From positions 1 through 64,000 of the forward strand of contig JALGSU010000011.1 of the NCBI GenBank assembly GCA_029821735.1: a stretch of DNA of 64,000 nt. Reading direction: 5' to 3'. Origin of the DNA: Candidatus Zipacnadia bacterium (GTDB taxonomy: Bacteria > Armatimonadota > Zipacnadia > Zipacnadales > UBA5352). A program made the translations under genes and the position numbers. The notes beneath the pieces were generated by a model. It worked only from the letters and a program-made list of their open reading frames with translations, was not told the origin of the DNA and did no database searches. Numbering within the stretch: position 1 is the stretch's first letter; each line of letters begins with the position of its first letter. Positions 51,662 through 61,789 of the stretch are shown in pieces.

Positions 51662-53917
51662 CTACTGCAGGAAGCGGGCTATCGAGGTCTCGCATACCAG
51701 CAGAAAGATGACGCCCTCGTCATCAAGCGCCGACTCGTCGACGCCCGCAAGATAGCCTTCGATGGCTCGTGCAGCCGCCCGTGGCACTTCCCCGGCCGCC
51801 CCACCAGCGAGCACCGCACGAGCAAGTAAGCGCGCCTGTACCGCCGCCGCCGCATAGTCATCATGGTCGAGCGCAGTGCGGAAATCGACCGCCGCCGCAA
51901 TGATCGTCTGCCGCGCCTCTTCACCAACACCAGTGACCCGACTCGTGAGCTTGACGATGCGCCGCGTCATGCCCTGGCGCATGCCGGCCCGTGCGACCGG
52001 ATCGGCCATCAGCAACCGATAGAAGTGTCGCGGCTCGCCCAACACGCGGCAGATCGAGTTGATGATCTGCATGCGCAGCACCGGCGTGCGGAAGCTGGGC
52101 AAGCGTTCCAGCGCCGGGCCGATGATGCGCAGGTCGCCCAGGCGACTGGCACCCTCCACGAGCGACGGGAAGGTGCTCTTGCGGAAATCACCCTCCAGCG
52201 CATCCAGCAACGCCTCGCGCGCCTCTTCCCCACCGATATCTCCGAGGGCCATCGCCGCGCTCACGCGCACGCGGGAGTCCTCGTCGGCCAGCGCAGCCAC
52301 CAGCGGCTCGATGCTGACCGTCGCGCCAATCTTACCCAGCGCCTGCGCGGCCTCGGGGCGGATGTCGGACTCATCATTGTGCAGTTCGTCGGTGAGCGGC
52401 TGGACCGCTTCTGCGGCGCGTATGTCGCCAAGTCCACGAGCGGCCTCGCTACGGACCTGCGGGCTGACATCATCGAGCGCATCCACGAGCTGGTCCACCG
52501 CCAGCGGCGTGTGAGAGCGCCCGAGCGCACGGGCCGCGTTCGCCCGCTTGTCCTCGCTTTGGGCCGCGCGATAGAGCCCATAGTTGTAGGCGAAGCTCAG
52601 GACATTGCCGCGCAACTGGCCCAGCAGGTAGGACGGCGAGGATGCGTCCGATTCCTGCAGCCAGCGTGAGAGCGCCAACGGGATCAGGCACAGGAGCGCG
52701 GAGATGGCGAAGACCACCTGAAGCGGTACCAGGTGCATGCCCGCGACTGTCAGCCCAGCCTCCGGCAGGGCGCCACGAATGAGGCCGCCGAGGAAGGGGC
52801 CGCCCGCCGCGCCAATGGCCATGAAGGTGGTCCAGTTGGCGAAGTAGGACGTGTTCTCTTTGCCCTGCGGGATAAGCTTGTAGAGCAGGCTGGAGTTGGC
52901 GATCTCCATGCCGGACCAGATAATGCCAGCCAGCATGCGCTGGATTGGCACCAGCCACATGTAGTTCGCGGGCGTGATGAACGCCCACAGCGCCAGCACC
53001 ACCACATACGGACCGATGAGAAGTTGGTTGACCGGCCGCGAGCCGTAACGCTGGACGAAAATGCCCCAGACGCGATAGCCGATCATCAGGAAGAACCAGG
53101 TCACGTTGGTGTAGATGGCGATGCTGCGATAGGAAAGCTCCAGCTCGTTGAGCATGTAGGCGGAGTAGAAGGTGCCGGACATCATCCCGGCGGCCATCCA
53201 CGTGCACATGAAGAGCGCCAGAGAGCGGAAAGTCCTATCGCGCAGCGGCTTACCGAGTTCGCCGCCGAAGCTGTCGTTGGCCTCCGCTTTGAGGCGCGGG
53301 TAGGGCGTGCGGCGCAGCATCACGTAGCCGAGGATGCCGCAGACCCAGCCGATGACGAAAACCGTGATGAAGCCCGTGCGCCCCGGGAACTGGTCGAGCC
53401 ACTCGCTGGCCAGGTAGAGATAGACCATGCTGGCGATGGACGTGTACATCATGCGCCGGCCGATGTACGAGGCGCGGATGTTGCCGGGTATGACCGCGGC
53501 GAGCCAGTTCTGGAAGATCGGGTTGATGGTCTGGCCTAAAAGGAATGCGGTGAAGAGCGTGCCGACCAGCAGCGGGAAGCGCATGTACTCGGGCGCCCAA
53601 CCCGCGAGCAGCACGCAACTGCCGACGGTTATCTCGGCGATACCCAGGATGAAGCAGAAGCGGCTGCGGCGGCGAATCTTGCGGGTGAGGTAGGTGCCCA
53701 CGAGCTGCCAGACGCCGATGATCCCAACCGCCGCGCCGACGAAGCCGAGTTGCGCTTCGGTGAGCCCGATGCTGAGGGCATAGCCTGACAGCACAGGCCC
53801 GCCGATCATGATGTTGGGCCAGTAGATCGGCCACAGCACACCCATCACAACAAAGTGGTGGAGACTGTGGGCGACCTGCTGCTGGGTCAGCCCGTGTTGT
53901 TGGGTATCTTCAGGCAC
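51662..53917 (-). CDS. MFS transporter fused to HEAT repeats
   Basis: A 751-residue membrane protein. Residues about 20-450 carry 12 hydrophobic segments of a major facilitator (LGFVGAAVGIIGVWQLVGTYLTRKIRRRSR gives the typical loop after the second helix, shown here in part: LTRKIRRRSR). Residues about 470-590 are PBS-lyase-type HEAT repeats (VRSEAARGLGDIRAAEA, IRPEAAQALGKIGATVSI, VRVSAAMALGDIGGEEA). The C-terminal 150 residues are helical and unassigned. The fusion suggests a cytoplasmic scaffold that senses or couples transport; the substrate is unknown. It is a single gene with nothing overlapping. Confidence 0.85.
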   Translation of the reverse strand: MPEDTQQHGLTQQQVAHSLHHFVVMGVLWPIYWPNIMIGGPVLSGYALSIGLTEAQLGFVGAAVGIIGVWQLVGTYLTRKIRRRSRFCFILGIAEITVGSCVLLAGWAPEYMRFPLLVGTLFTAFLLGQTINPIFQNWLAAVIPGNIRASYIGRRMMYTSIASMVYLYLASEWLDQFPGRTGFITVFVIGWVCGILGYVMLRRTPYPRLKAEANDSFGGELGKPLRDRTFRSLALFMCTWMAAGMMSGTFYSAYMLNELELSYRSIAIYTNVTWFFLMIGYRVWGIFVQRYGSRPVNQLLIGPYVVVLALWAFITPANYMWLVPIQRMLAGIIWSGMEIANSSLLYKLIPQGKENTSYFANWTTFMAIGAAGGPFLGGLIRGALPEAGLTVAGMHLVPLQVVFAISALLCLIPLALSRWLQESDASSPSYLLGQLRGNVLSFAYNYGLYRAAQSEDKRANAARALGRSHTPLAVDQLVDALDDVSPQVRSEAARGLGDIRAAEAVQPLTDELHNDESDIRPEAAQALGKIGATVSIEPLVAALADEDSRVRVSAAMALGDIGGEEAREALLDALEGDFRKSTFPSLVEGASRLGDLRIIGPALERLPSFRTPVLRMQIINSICRVLGEPRHFYRLLMADPVARAGMRQGMTRRIVKLTSRVTGVGEEARQTIIAAAVDFRTALDHDDYAAAAVQARLLARAVLAGGAAGEVPRAAARAIEGYLAGVDESALDDEGVIFLLVCETSIARFLQ

Positions 53918-54039
53918 GATAGGCTTCCGCGGGACCGGGGTGTGTGCGCCGGGGGGATACTACAGATTGAGAGCAGGGAAGGCAAGGGGGAAGGGATTCA
54001 GGGCTGACGGTACCAAGGCCAACGGGGCTTGTGGCAGGT

Positions 54040-54471
54040 CTACGCCAGTTTCGCTGCGAGGACCACCCATAGCAGCCAGGTGAAGTAAGCACTGCTGCCC
54101 AGTAACGACGCGGTGCGCATGTTGCCCCTGAGAGTAACCTCGAACTGAACCACCAACCATTTGCCGAACTCCGCCAGAGGATCCGAGGTCGCGAGGAAGT
54201 TGATGAGCGAGAGAGGCAGCAGAAGGAAGACGAGGCCCCATTCCCAGAAGACGATGTACGCCACCGGCACGCCCGCCGCGCCGAGGATGAAGTCAAGCAC
54301 GAGGTCGTCGGGGCGCTGGCCGAGGGACGCAGCGACGATGACCGCCCACGGCGCGGCCATCAGCATCGCCGCGCGCGATACCTCACGATGATGCGGTATC
54401 TTGCGCATGGGCCCCGCAAGCATCAGAAGGCACACCAAGAACCATAGTCCGGCGATCATGCCCGGAGCCAT
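54040..54471 (-). CDS. Small integral membrane protein of unknown function
   Basis: A 143-residue protein with four hydrophobic segments (GLWFLVCLLMLAG, AAMLMAAPWAVIVAASL, GLVFLLLPLSLINFLA, SAYFTWLLWVVLAAKLA). No family is recognised. ATG at 54471 follows GGAGAG by 8 nt. It lies between the MFS-HEAT gene and the YjzC-like gene on the same strand. Confidence 0.68.
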   Translation of the reverse strand: MAPGMIAGLWFLVCLLMLAGPMRKIPHHREVSRAAMLMAAPWAVIVAASLGQRPDDLVLDFILGAAGVPVAYIVFWEWGLVFLLLPLSLINFLATSDPLAEFGKWLVVQFEVTLRGNMRTASLLGSSAYFTWLLWVVLAAKLA

Positions 54472-54492
54472 GTCAGTCGCTCTCCTGCCGTT

Positions 54493-54690
54493 TCAGCCGC
54501 CCTTACGCCCGCGTGGGCGGGAGCCGGCAAACTCATACTTCTGCCCGGCTTTGGGCGTGGGCGGCAACGGCTGCCCGGCCAGCCCGCGGCGGTACTCGCC
54601 CGTGGGCCGGCCGTTGCGCGCGATTATCTGGTAGTGACCCGCTTCCGGCGCGGGCTGCCCTGCTCGGAATCTCTCGGCCACCGCTGCCAC
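54493..54690 (-). CDS. YjzC-like small protein
   Basis: A 65-residue protein, RFRAGQPAPEAGHYQIIARN to KAGQKYEFAGS, matching the pattern of the small YjzC family (F.AGQ.AP..G.Y...... with a closing AG). Function is unknown in the family. It begins with GTG, with GGGGAAA upstream. It ends 22 nt before the start of the small membrane protein gene, with which it may be co-transcribed. Confidence 0.6.
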   Translation of the reverse strand: MAAVAERFRAGQPAPEAGHYQIIARNGRPTGEYRRGLAGQPLPPTPKAGQKYEFAGSRPRGRKGG

Positions 54691-54730
54691 CGCTTACTTT
54701 CCCCGACCGTCTCATGCATGCGCTGGAGCG

Positions 54731-55492
54731 CTACTCGACGCCCCAGGACTTGATGTTGTTGAAGCTGATCTCGAGGCTCTCGAACGGATCGCGCTGGCAG
54801 GTGTCCTGCTCGACGATGTAATACTCGACGCCCGCAGCCTCGCAGGCCTCGACGATGCCGGGCCAATCGAGGTTGCCCTCGCCGATCTCAGTCATGATCT
54901 GCTCGCGCCCGATCATGGTCATGTCCTTGAAGTGGATGATCGGCAGGCGGTCGGCGAGCTTGTTGATCCAGGCCACCGGGGAGCCGCCACCGTGCGCGAC
55001 CCAGTAGGTGTCGAGTTCGAACATGAAGTAATTCGGGTCGCCCTCTTCGGCGAAGATGTCCATGACGATGCGATGGTCGATCTTCTCGAACTCCCACGAG
55101 TGGTTGTGGTAGACGAAGATCTGACCGGCGGCCGCGAGAGTCTTGGCGACCTCGGAGGCGTCCTGAGCGAACTCGACGTACTTGCCGTCTTTCTTGTAGT
55201 CGGCGTCCATCCCACCGATGCCCGGGTACCTGCACCCGAGGATATTGTGCTTGTCGATGACCGCCTGCGCGTCATTGACCATGTCAGCGTAGGGGATGTG
55301 CGTGGCGCAGATGGTCAGGCCATTGTCATCGCAGATCTTGCGCAGGTCGTGCGGGTCGATCTCGCCGATGCCGGAGACCTGCACCGACTCGTAGCCGATG
55401 CCGGCGACCTTGGCAAGGCTGGTGGCGATGTCTTCGGGGGTCTTGCAGAACTCGCGGATGGTGTAAAGCTGAGCCGATATCTTCGAGGCCAT
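54731..55492 (-). CDS. Sugar phosphate isomerase/epimerase (xylose isomerase-like TIM barrel)
   Basis: A 253-residue protein of the AP-endonuclease-2 fold. Typical blocks are present: AQLYTIREFCKTPEDIATSL, GYESVQVSG, VYHNHSWEF, FELDTYWVAHGG, IIHFKDM and YYIVEQDTCQ, which carry the metal-binding Glu, His and Asp. These enzymes act on keto-sugars, inositols and related compounds. ATG at 55492 follows GAGGGTG by 7 nt. It is divergent from the CBM9 protein gene. It is not closely similar to the other isomerase at 10092. Confidence 0.88.
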   Translation of the reverse strand: MASKISAQLYTIREFCKTPEDIATSLAKVAGIGYESVQVSGIGEIDPHDLRKICDDNGLTICATHIPYADMVNDAQAVIDKHNILGCRYPGIGGMDADYKKDGKYVEFAQDASEVAKTLAAAGQIFVYHNHSWEFEKIDHRIVMDIFAEEGDPNYFMFELDTYWVAHGGGSPVAWINKLADRLPIIHFKDMTMIGREQIMTEIGEGNLDWPGIVEACEAAGVEYYIVEQDTCQRDPFESLEISFNNIKSWGVE

Positions 55493-55576
55493 TTGTGTGC
55501 ACCCTCTCCCGTGTTCATTGAACGCCATCGTGCACACTTGCGGACACAGTCAGGAACCGTCAGGGAGTTGAGGCAG

Positions 55577-58500
55577 ATGCGCACTCTGATCGCGTTTGCA
55601 GCCATTGCCATAGTCACGGTCGCCATGGCACAGGAAGTCCCCGAGTATGTGTGCCTGCCGACGGACGATGCACCGGCGATTGACGGGGTGCTGAGTGACG
55701 ATTGCTGGCAGTCGGCCGAGGCGCCACCGGTCTTCCACGCGGTCGGCCAGGACATGGGGCCAGCGGCCAACGCGACGCGCGTGCGTCTGCTTATGGACGC
55801 CGAGGCGCTCTACGTGGGCGTCGACGCCGACGTCGCTGCGGGCGAAATGCCCTCGGCGCAGATGCGCGACCGCGACGGCAAGGTCTGGAATGACGCGGGC
55901 CTGGAGATATTCCTCGCCGGTGACTTCACGACGCGCGACTACTGGCACATGATCTTCACCGCCGCGGGCTGCTTCGCCGACGTGCGGCACGCCACCGGCC
56001 TGTCACCTGAGGACGGTCGAGCGTGGGACCCCGACTGGCAGATGGCCTCGACTATGCGCGAGGGCGGGTGGTCGGGCGAGGCGCGCATACCGTGGGCAGC
56101 GTTCGGCCTCGACGCGGCGCCGCCGCAGGGCTGGGTGTGGCGCGTGAAGCTGGGCGGGCACGCGATGAAGTATCCCAACTCCATGTGGCCGCCAAATCCC
56201 GAGACCGGCTTCCACAATCAGAACTCGTGGGGCTACCTGATCTTCGGGGATCGGAACCTGGCCAGCAACCCCGGATTCGAGGACGGCATCCCAGACGGTA
56301 CCCGCCCGCCGCGCGGCTGGTCTTTCGCGTATCATCAGACCGAGGGCGAGGGCCTGTGCACGGTCACGAACGAGGATTCGGCGTCGGGCGAGTTCGCCGG
56401 GCGTCTGCACAAGTTCGACGACCACCAATGGTTCCCGGTGCTCTACGTTGCGCAGATGCCGGTGCAGCCGGGGTCGACGTACGAGATTTCCGCGATGGCC
56501 AAGTGTGATAAGGACTACCGGATGCGATATACGCTGGGAGGCCCCAAGGGCGGCAAGCGCGGCTCGCCGATGCCGGCGACCGATGGCTGGCAACGAGTGA
56601 GCATGGAGGCCACCGCGCCCGAAGATGGGGTGACGGGAATTGTGCCGGGCTTCCAACTCATCCGCACCTCCGGCGTCATTCTCATCGACGACATGATGGT
56701 TCGGCGGATGAACGAGGTGGCCGGCTCCGCTGAGAGCATCGTCATCCCGCATCCGTTCCACCGCCTCGAAGAACTCGCAACACGCACGACCTTCAAGCCC
56801 TACTCGCTGCTGGCAGACGAGACCGGTCGATATCAGAGCGATCGGCTGATCTTCCGGGACTCGGGCACCGGCGCCGAGATATGGATGATAGGGCGGTCCG
56901 GCGGCGCCAGCACGCGACATCATTACATGGAGATGAGCCCGTGGAACGCCGATGGATCGCTGCTGGCTTTCCACAGCGGGCAGCTCGGTAAGGGCACACT
57001 CCTCATGCCCGCCGATGGCTCCTCCTGGGAGAAGCTGCCGTTCTACGCGTCGGGCTTCCAGTGGGATCGCCGGGACCGCGAGCGCCTGTTCTTCCGCCAG
57101 TACCGGGGCCACGACACGCTGGACCATTGGGACCTGGCAGTGGCCAATGTGGTCACGGGGGAGCAAGAGACCACTTGCAGCTTTGAGGGCGACATCGGCA
57201 TCTGGCCGATGAGCCAAGATGGTGAGAAGCTGCTGGTGCAAGAGAAGATTCTGGACGAGGCGGGCGAGCCCACATCGCGGCTCTGGATCATGAACCGCGA
57301 GGGTACGGACGGGCTCATGCTCACGGCGGGCGGCTGGGTGCATCAGAGCTGGTTCACGAAGGCCGGCGACTACTCGGTCGAGTTCGAGTGGGAGGGCCAG
57401 AAGCCCTACGGGCAGTTCATGATCACCACCGACAACGAGGTGCACAAGATTGCCGATGCCGCCTATGGCCATCGCGCTCACAGCCCCGACGGCGTCTGGC
57501 TGGCGCCCGGCGGGCAGCTTTGTGTGATCAATAAGCAGACCAGAGAGATTCGCGTGATTTCCGACCACGGCTCCTGGTACGCCGCCAGCAGCGGGCGTTA
57601 CCTGCGCCGCGTCATCGCCTTCGGCACCTCCCCCACCGCGCAGCTTCTCGGGGCGCACAACTCGCAACTCAAGCACTCAACTTACTGGTCCGAGGCGCAC
57701 CCGGAGATGAGTCGGGACGGGACCAAGCTCGGGTACGCGTCGTCGATGCTCGGCGACATCGAGTTCTACCAACTGATCATGCGCCGACCCGATGCCGAGT
57801 TCTACCAACTGATCATGCGCCGACCCGATGCCCCATTCATCGATGGCGCCAGAGGAGGCGCGGGGTTCCGCCTGACCATCGAGCCCGGCCAGTATCACAC
57901 CGAGACGCGTGGCTACTACGTGTATCAGAGTCTGCGCAGCGGCGACGCGGGCGAACTCATTACGCCCGAGCCCATCACCGAGACGGAGTACCTGGTGACG
58001 CCCGACCGTGCGCCGCGCGACGATGATGGGCGGGTAATCGCGGCCTACTATCGCGTCACGGCGGTCGAGCACTCCGGCCTGGAGAGCCTGCCGTCGAACG
58101 AACTGCAGTCCATTTCCGACATGCCCCTGCCGAGAAGCATCTACACCGAGGCCGAGGCGGGCGAGTATGCCGCACCAGCGGTCGAGGTCTTCGACCCGAC
58201 GGCGGCGGGCCTCTATGCACTGTCGCTGGGCGAGTTGCGCGTGTCAGAACCGGTGACCGTCCCAGCCTACGGGCCGGAATGGGCGACGGCCCACCGGCTG
58301 TGGGTGCGAGCGCGCAGCCGCGTGCCGGCGACACTATCGGCGACCACCGGGGGCAACGACGGCGACTTCGGCAGCGTCGAGGTGGCGACGGAGGAATGGC
58401 AGTGGCTGCTCATGCCGGAAACGCCTCGGCCACGGGGCGGCGTGAGCAAGGTTGCGCTGACGGCGTCGGCTCCGGGGGTGGTGGTCGATCGCGTGCTGAT

Positions 58501-59315
58501 GTCGTGCGACCCAGGCTACACGCCGAGCGGGGTGGGCGGCATGGACGAGACCGCGCCAGAGGTGGCGGGCCTGACCGCTGAGGCGAGTGGGCAGTACGCG
58601 ACGCGGCTTGCGTGGCAGCCTGCCGAAGCGGTGGACCTGCATCACTACAACGTTTACTGCGGGGCGAGCGCAGATTTCGGAGTCGCGCAGGAGCGGCTGA
58701 TCGCTTCGCCGAGCGATGCGAGTTACGTCGACTGGGGTCTGAAACCCGGCCGGGAATACTTCTACCGGGTGACCGCGGTCGACCGCTCGGGCAACGAGAG
58801 CGCGGCGACGCCGACCGCTACTGCTCGGACTGAACCGATAGCCGAGCGGGTGTTCGTGGCACTGGATGATGTCTGGAACACGACCGGAAGTGAATCGGTC
58901 GAGCTGCCCTTCAGCGTAGATGCGGACACCGCGATCGTGCTGTGGGGCAAGGTCCAGAGTCTGAACGGTGCAAAGAGCGCGTCGATCCAGGTGCTGCTGG
59001 ACGGGCAGCCGCTGGGAGAGCGCGTCGATCCAGGTGCTGCTGGACGGGCAGCCGCTGGGTACGAGGGGTATCTCATTCGGTTACATCTGCGTGGGGCACG
59101 GCGGGCCGGTGCTCGAGACCTGGCTGTGGGATTGCGTCTCGCCCGCGCGCACGAGAGCCGAGGACCCAACGGCGTGGCCAGTCTCAGCGGGTGAACACAC
59201 GCTCACGCTCAAGCGCACGGACGACCTTGAGGTTCTCTACGAGGGGTTCGTCATCACCGACGATCTGGGCTTCGAGCCCGAGGGCATCGTCGACTTCAAG
59301 GTGAAGCCCGAGTAG
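55577..59315 (+). CDS. Giant exported CBM9-like, TolB-propeller and FN3 protein, frameshifted near the 3' end
   Basis: A protein of about 1230 residues once the frameshift is repaired. Signal peptide (RTLIAFAAIAIVTVAMA), CBM9-like domain (about 20-225; PAIDGVLSDDCWQ), a second sugar-binding-like sandwich (about 230-390), a TolB-like propeller (about 400-750), two fibronectin III domains (YYRVTAVEHSGLES; FYRVTAVDRSGNESA) and a C-terminal beta sandwich. An exact in-frame 36-bp duplication (57761-57832) and an exact 43-bp duplication (58974-59059) are present. The second shifts the frame, so the frame as read stops at 59194, while the original frame resumes and runs to 59315 (GVPVS.. not seen; EGIVDFKVKPE is the expected end). 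Confidence 0.75.
57761..57832 (+). repeat. Exact 36-bp tandem duplication inside a gene
   Basis: 57761-57796 and 57797-57832 are identical and repeat the 12 residues EFYQLIMRRPDA in frame. Confidence 0.97.
58974..59059 (+). repeat. Exact 43-bp tandem duplication causing a frameshift
   Basis: 58974-59016 and 59017-59059 are identical. Since 43 is not a multiple of three, it changes the reading frame; removing one copy joins SIQVLLDGQPLG to TRGISFGYICVGHGGP in one frame to 59315. Confidence 0.97.
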
Positions 59316-60696
59316 CTACCGAACCAGCTCGCGTCGGGCGACCGCCGCCGACATGTCGCCAGGCATGGGCTCGGGCTCGTGAGTGGCGAGTATCTCGCTT
59401 TTGCGTGCGGCGATTCGCTGCTCGGTCGAGACCGCCCCGGCATCGCGCCAGGCATCGTAGAACTCACGGTCGAGCAGGCTCGGGAACCACAGCTCGTCGC
59501 GGAAGCGCCGCGCGGTGTGCTCGGTGCCAATGAAGCTGTCGCCCGATGCCGCCTCGGCGATCTCGTCGAAGCCAAAGGCGTCCGCGCTGAAATCCAGTTC
59601 ACGGCAGGCGCTCTCGACATATGAGATAGCCTCGTTCTGGAGGACCAGCATGTCCAACGACGCCGCTTGATCCACGCCCGCGATGCCCATGTGGCCGAGC
59701 ACATCCGCACCCGCGCCTGCCCCGAGCATCATCGTCGCCGCGACCTCCAGACCGGCCTGCGCGTCCGGGCGCTTGGAGTCGGTGAGCCCGACGTTGATGT
59801 AGACCGGAAGGCCGTAGCTCTTCCCCATCTGGGTCATGGCCACGCCGAAGATCGCCTGCTCGGGACCAGAGAAGATCAACTGCGTGGTGCCCATGTCGAA
59901 GGCATGGCAGATGCCTCCGTAACACACCGGCATTCCCTCGCGAATCACCTGCGTGATGCATATTCCGGCGAGAATCTCCGCGTTCTCCTGGGCCATAGTG
60001 CCGGCGAGTCCCATCGGTGCGGACAGCCCCATCTGCGCCATCGGACCTATAGGCACGCAGGTCGACGCCGTCGAAGGGGAAGCGCAGGGGGCTGATGGGT
60101 TCGAGGAAAGGGTAACACAGCGGACGCTGTGCGGCCGCGCGTTCGCTGCCACGCACCGCGATCATCATCTCGACGAGGTAGCGCGCCGACGCGCGATCGT
60201 GATACCACAACTGCAGCGGGCGAGTGGTGTTGCGCAGCATCTGCGCCATCACTTCGACGCACGCAACCGGCGGCGGCACATCGGACGGATCGGCCATCGC
60301 GCCGACCATGGTCATCTGGTCGAGAGCGTCGCCGAAAAGCGCGGCGGTTGCCACATCGCGCAAGGTGGCGGGCCGACGCGGGCCGCCGGGCTGGTCGAGC
60401 CAGTGCGCCTCGCCGGCGATGCTGTTGTAGTTGCGCTGGCCCACGCCAAAGGGCGCGATCTTCGACTCATCGCGCCCGTAGAGCGTGAACTGCTTGCCCG
60501 CTGACGCGAGCGCCTGGTCGACGACGTCGGTGGGCAGCCACGCTCGCTGGGCATCCCGGTCGATGCGGGCCCCGGCATCGCCCAGCAGGCCGAGCGCCTC
60601 GTCATGAGGTAGATGCACGCCCACCTCGCCGAGTATGCGCAGCGAGGCTTCGTGGATCGCCGCGATCTGCTCGTCAGTCAGCACACTGCAGCGCAT
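59316..60696 (-). pseudogene. MttB-like (trimethylamine methyltransferase family) gene with a frameshift
   Basis: Two overlapping frames give one protein of about 460 residues. Frame one (60696 to about 60070) reads MRCSVLTDEQIAAIHEASLR, LGEVGVHLPHDEA and LCYPFLEPISPLRFP; frame two (about 60060 to 59316) continues VPIGPMAQMGLSAPMGLAGT, TQMGKSYGLPVYI and AGADVLGHMGIAG. This is the MttB superfamily, which includes corrinoid methyltransferases for methylamines and, without pyrrolysine, glycine betaine. No in-frame TAG is visible at the active site, so a non-pyrrolysine member is likely. The switch is at 60050-60080. RBS GAGGAG precedes the ATG at 60696. It may be real decay or a sequencing error. 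Confidence 0.8.
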
Positions 60697-60702
60697 GGTT
60701 GG

Positions 60703-61752
60703 CTACTCCTCTGCCCCGTAAACCTGGACCTTGACGGACCCCGTCTTCTTGTCGATCGCAGTTCGGAAGGCCTCGGCGATGTCATCGAGCGGGAAGCGAT
60801 GAGTGATGAGTTTGCTGGCCTGAACCTTTCCCGAGGATATCAACTCGATGGCCCAGCCAAAATCTGTCTTCATGCCGCTGTAACCATAGGCTGCGGAGCC
60901 GGTGAGGTGGATTTCGCCCTCCGCAATCCGCGCCAGGTTCGTTTCCAATGGCTTGGTGAATCCCCCCACCAGGACGACAGTGCCGGACCTCCTCACGGCC
61001 ATCAAGGCATCATCCACGCCCGACGGGCTCGCCGTGGTCTCGATCACCACATCCGCCCCGACCTCGTCGGTGAGTTGCCGGACCTCACTGGCGGTGTCCT
61101 GGTCGGGGACGCGGATCACGTGATCTGCTCCAAGTTGCTCGGCCAGCCCCGCCTGGTGGTCGTATCTGGCGGTGGCGATGACGCGCCCGACACCGGCTGC
61201 ACTTGCCGTCGCCGCGGCGAGCAGGCCAATCGTCCCTGAGCCAATGACCAGAAGCGTGTCCTGGTAGTCTGCTCCGGAGCGGTGGAAGGCCCGGTGAGAA
61301 ACGGCCAGGGGCTCGACCATCATGGCATCATCCGCGGACATGCTCTCGGGAACAGCGGCGAGGGCGGACGCGTGAGCCACGACGTATTCGGCGAAACCTG
61401 CGTGACTGCCCCCAGACGCGCTCGTCAGATGCTCACAGTGGTTGTACTGGCCGATCCGGCAGAACCGGCATTGGCCACAGCAAGATGAGTACTCCACGCA
61501 GACTCGATCTGCAATGCAGACACCTGTTACGCCTTCACCACACTCGACCACGGAGCCGACGACCTCGTGGCCTGGCGCAGCTTCAGGTTGCCCCCATCTG
61601 CCCTGGTAGCAATGCAGGTCACTGCCGCAGATGCCGCATTTGTGCATCTTGAGCAGGACGTACCCGGGCTCCGGGACCGGAACCGCCACGTCTTCCACCT
61701 CGATAGCCCCTTCGCCTTGATAGATGGCCGCCTTCATTGTCCTGGGAGGCAT
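60703..61752 (-). CDS. Zinc-dependent medium-chain dehydrogenase
   Basis: A 349-residue MDR enzyme. Zinc-site motifs are KCGICGSDLHCY and PGHEVVG, with a Cys-rich structural loop (SSCCGQCRFCRIGQYNHC). The nucleotide-binding turn is VIGSGTIGLL, followed by RYDHQAGLAEQLGADHV. It resembles L-threonine/sorbitol dehydrogenases and probably oxidises a polyol or sugar. ATG at 61752 follows AGGAGACAACAGCG. It is the third gene of the minus-strand catabolic operon, 6 nt before the MttB-like gene. Confidence 0.9.
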   Translation of the reverse strand: MPPRTMKAAIYQGEGAIEVEDVAVPVPEPGYVLLKMHKCGICGSDLHCYQGRWGQPEAAPGHEVVGSVVECGEGVTGVCIADRVCVEYSSCCGQCRFCRIGQYNHCEHLTSASGGSHAGFAEYVVAHASALAAVPESMSADDAMMVEPLAVSHRAFHRSGADYQDTLLVIGSGTIGLLAAATASAAGVGRVIATARYDHQAGLAEQLGADHVIRVPDQDTASEVRQLTDEVGADVVIETTASPSGVDDALMAVRRSGTVVLVGGFTKPLETNLARIAEGEIHLTGSAAYGYSGMKTDFGWAIELISSGKVQASKLITHRFPLDDIAEAFRTAIDKKTGSVKVQVYGAEE

Positions 61753-61789
61753 CGCTGTTGTCTCCTGTGTGACGTGAGTGCCGGCGCGC

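Noticed and set aside
51315..51695. A 126-residue minus-strand frame over tRNA-Ala
   Set aside because: The core (GGRTHDLRVANAALSRLSYPP) is the classic antisense translation of a tRNA; the rest is repeat sequence.
54932..55576. A 215-residue upstream extension of the giant CBM9 protein
   Set aside because: It lies antisense to the sugar isomerase gene, and a normal signal peptide begins at 55577.
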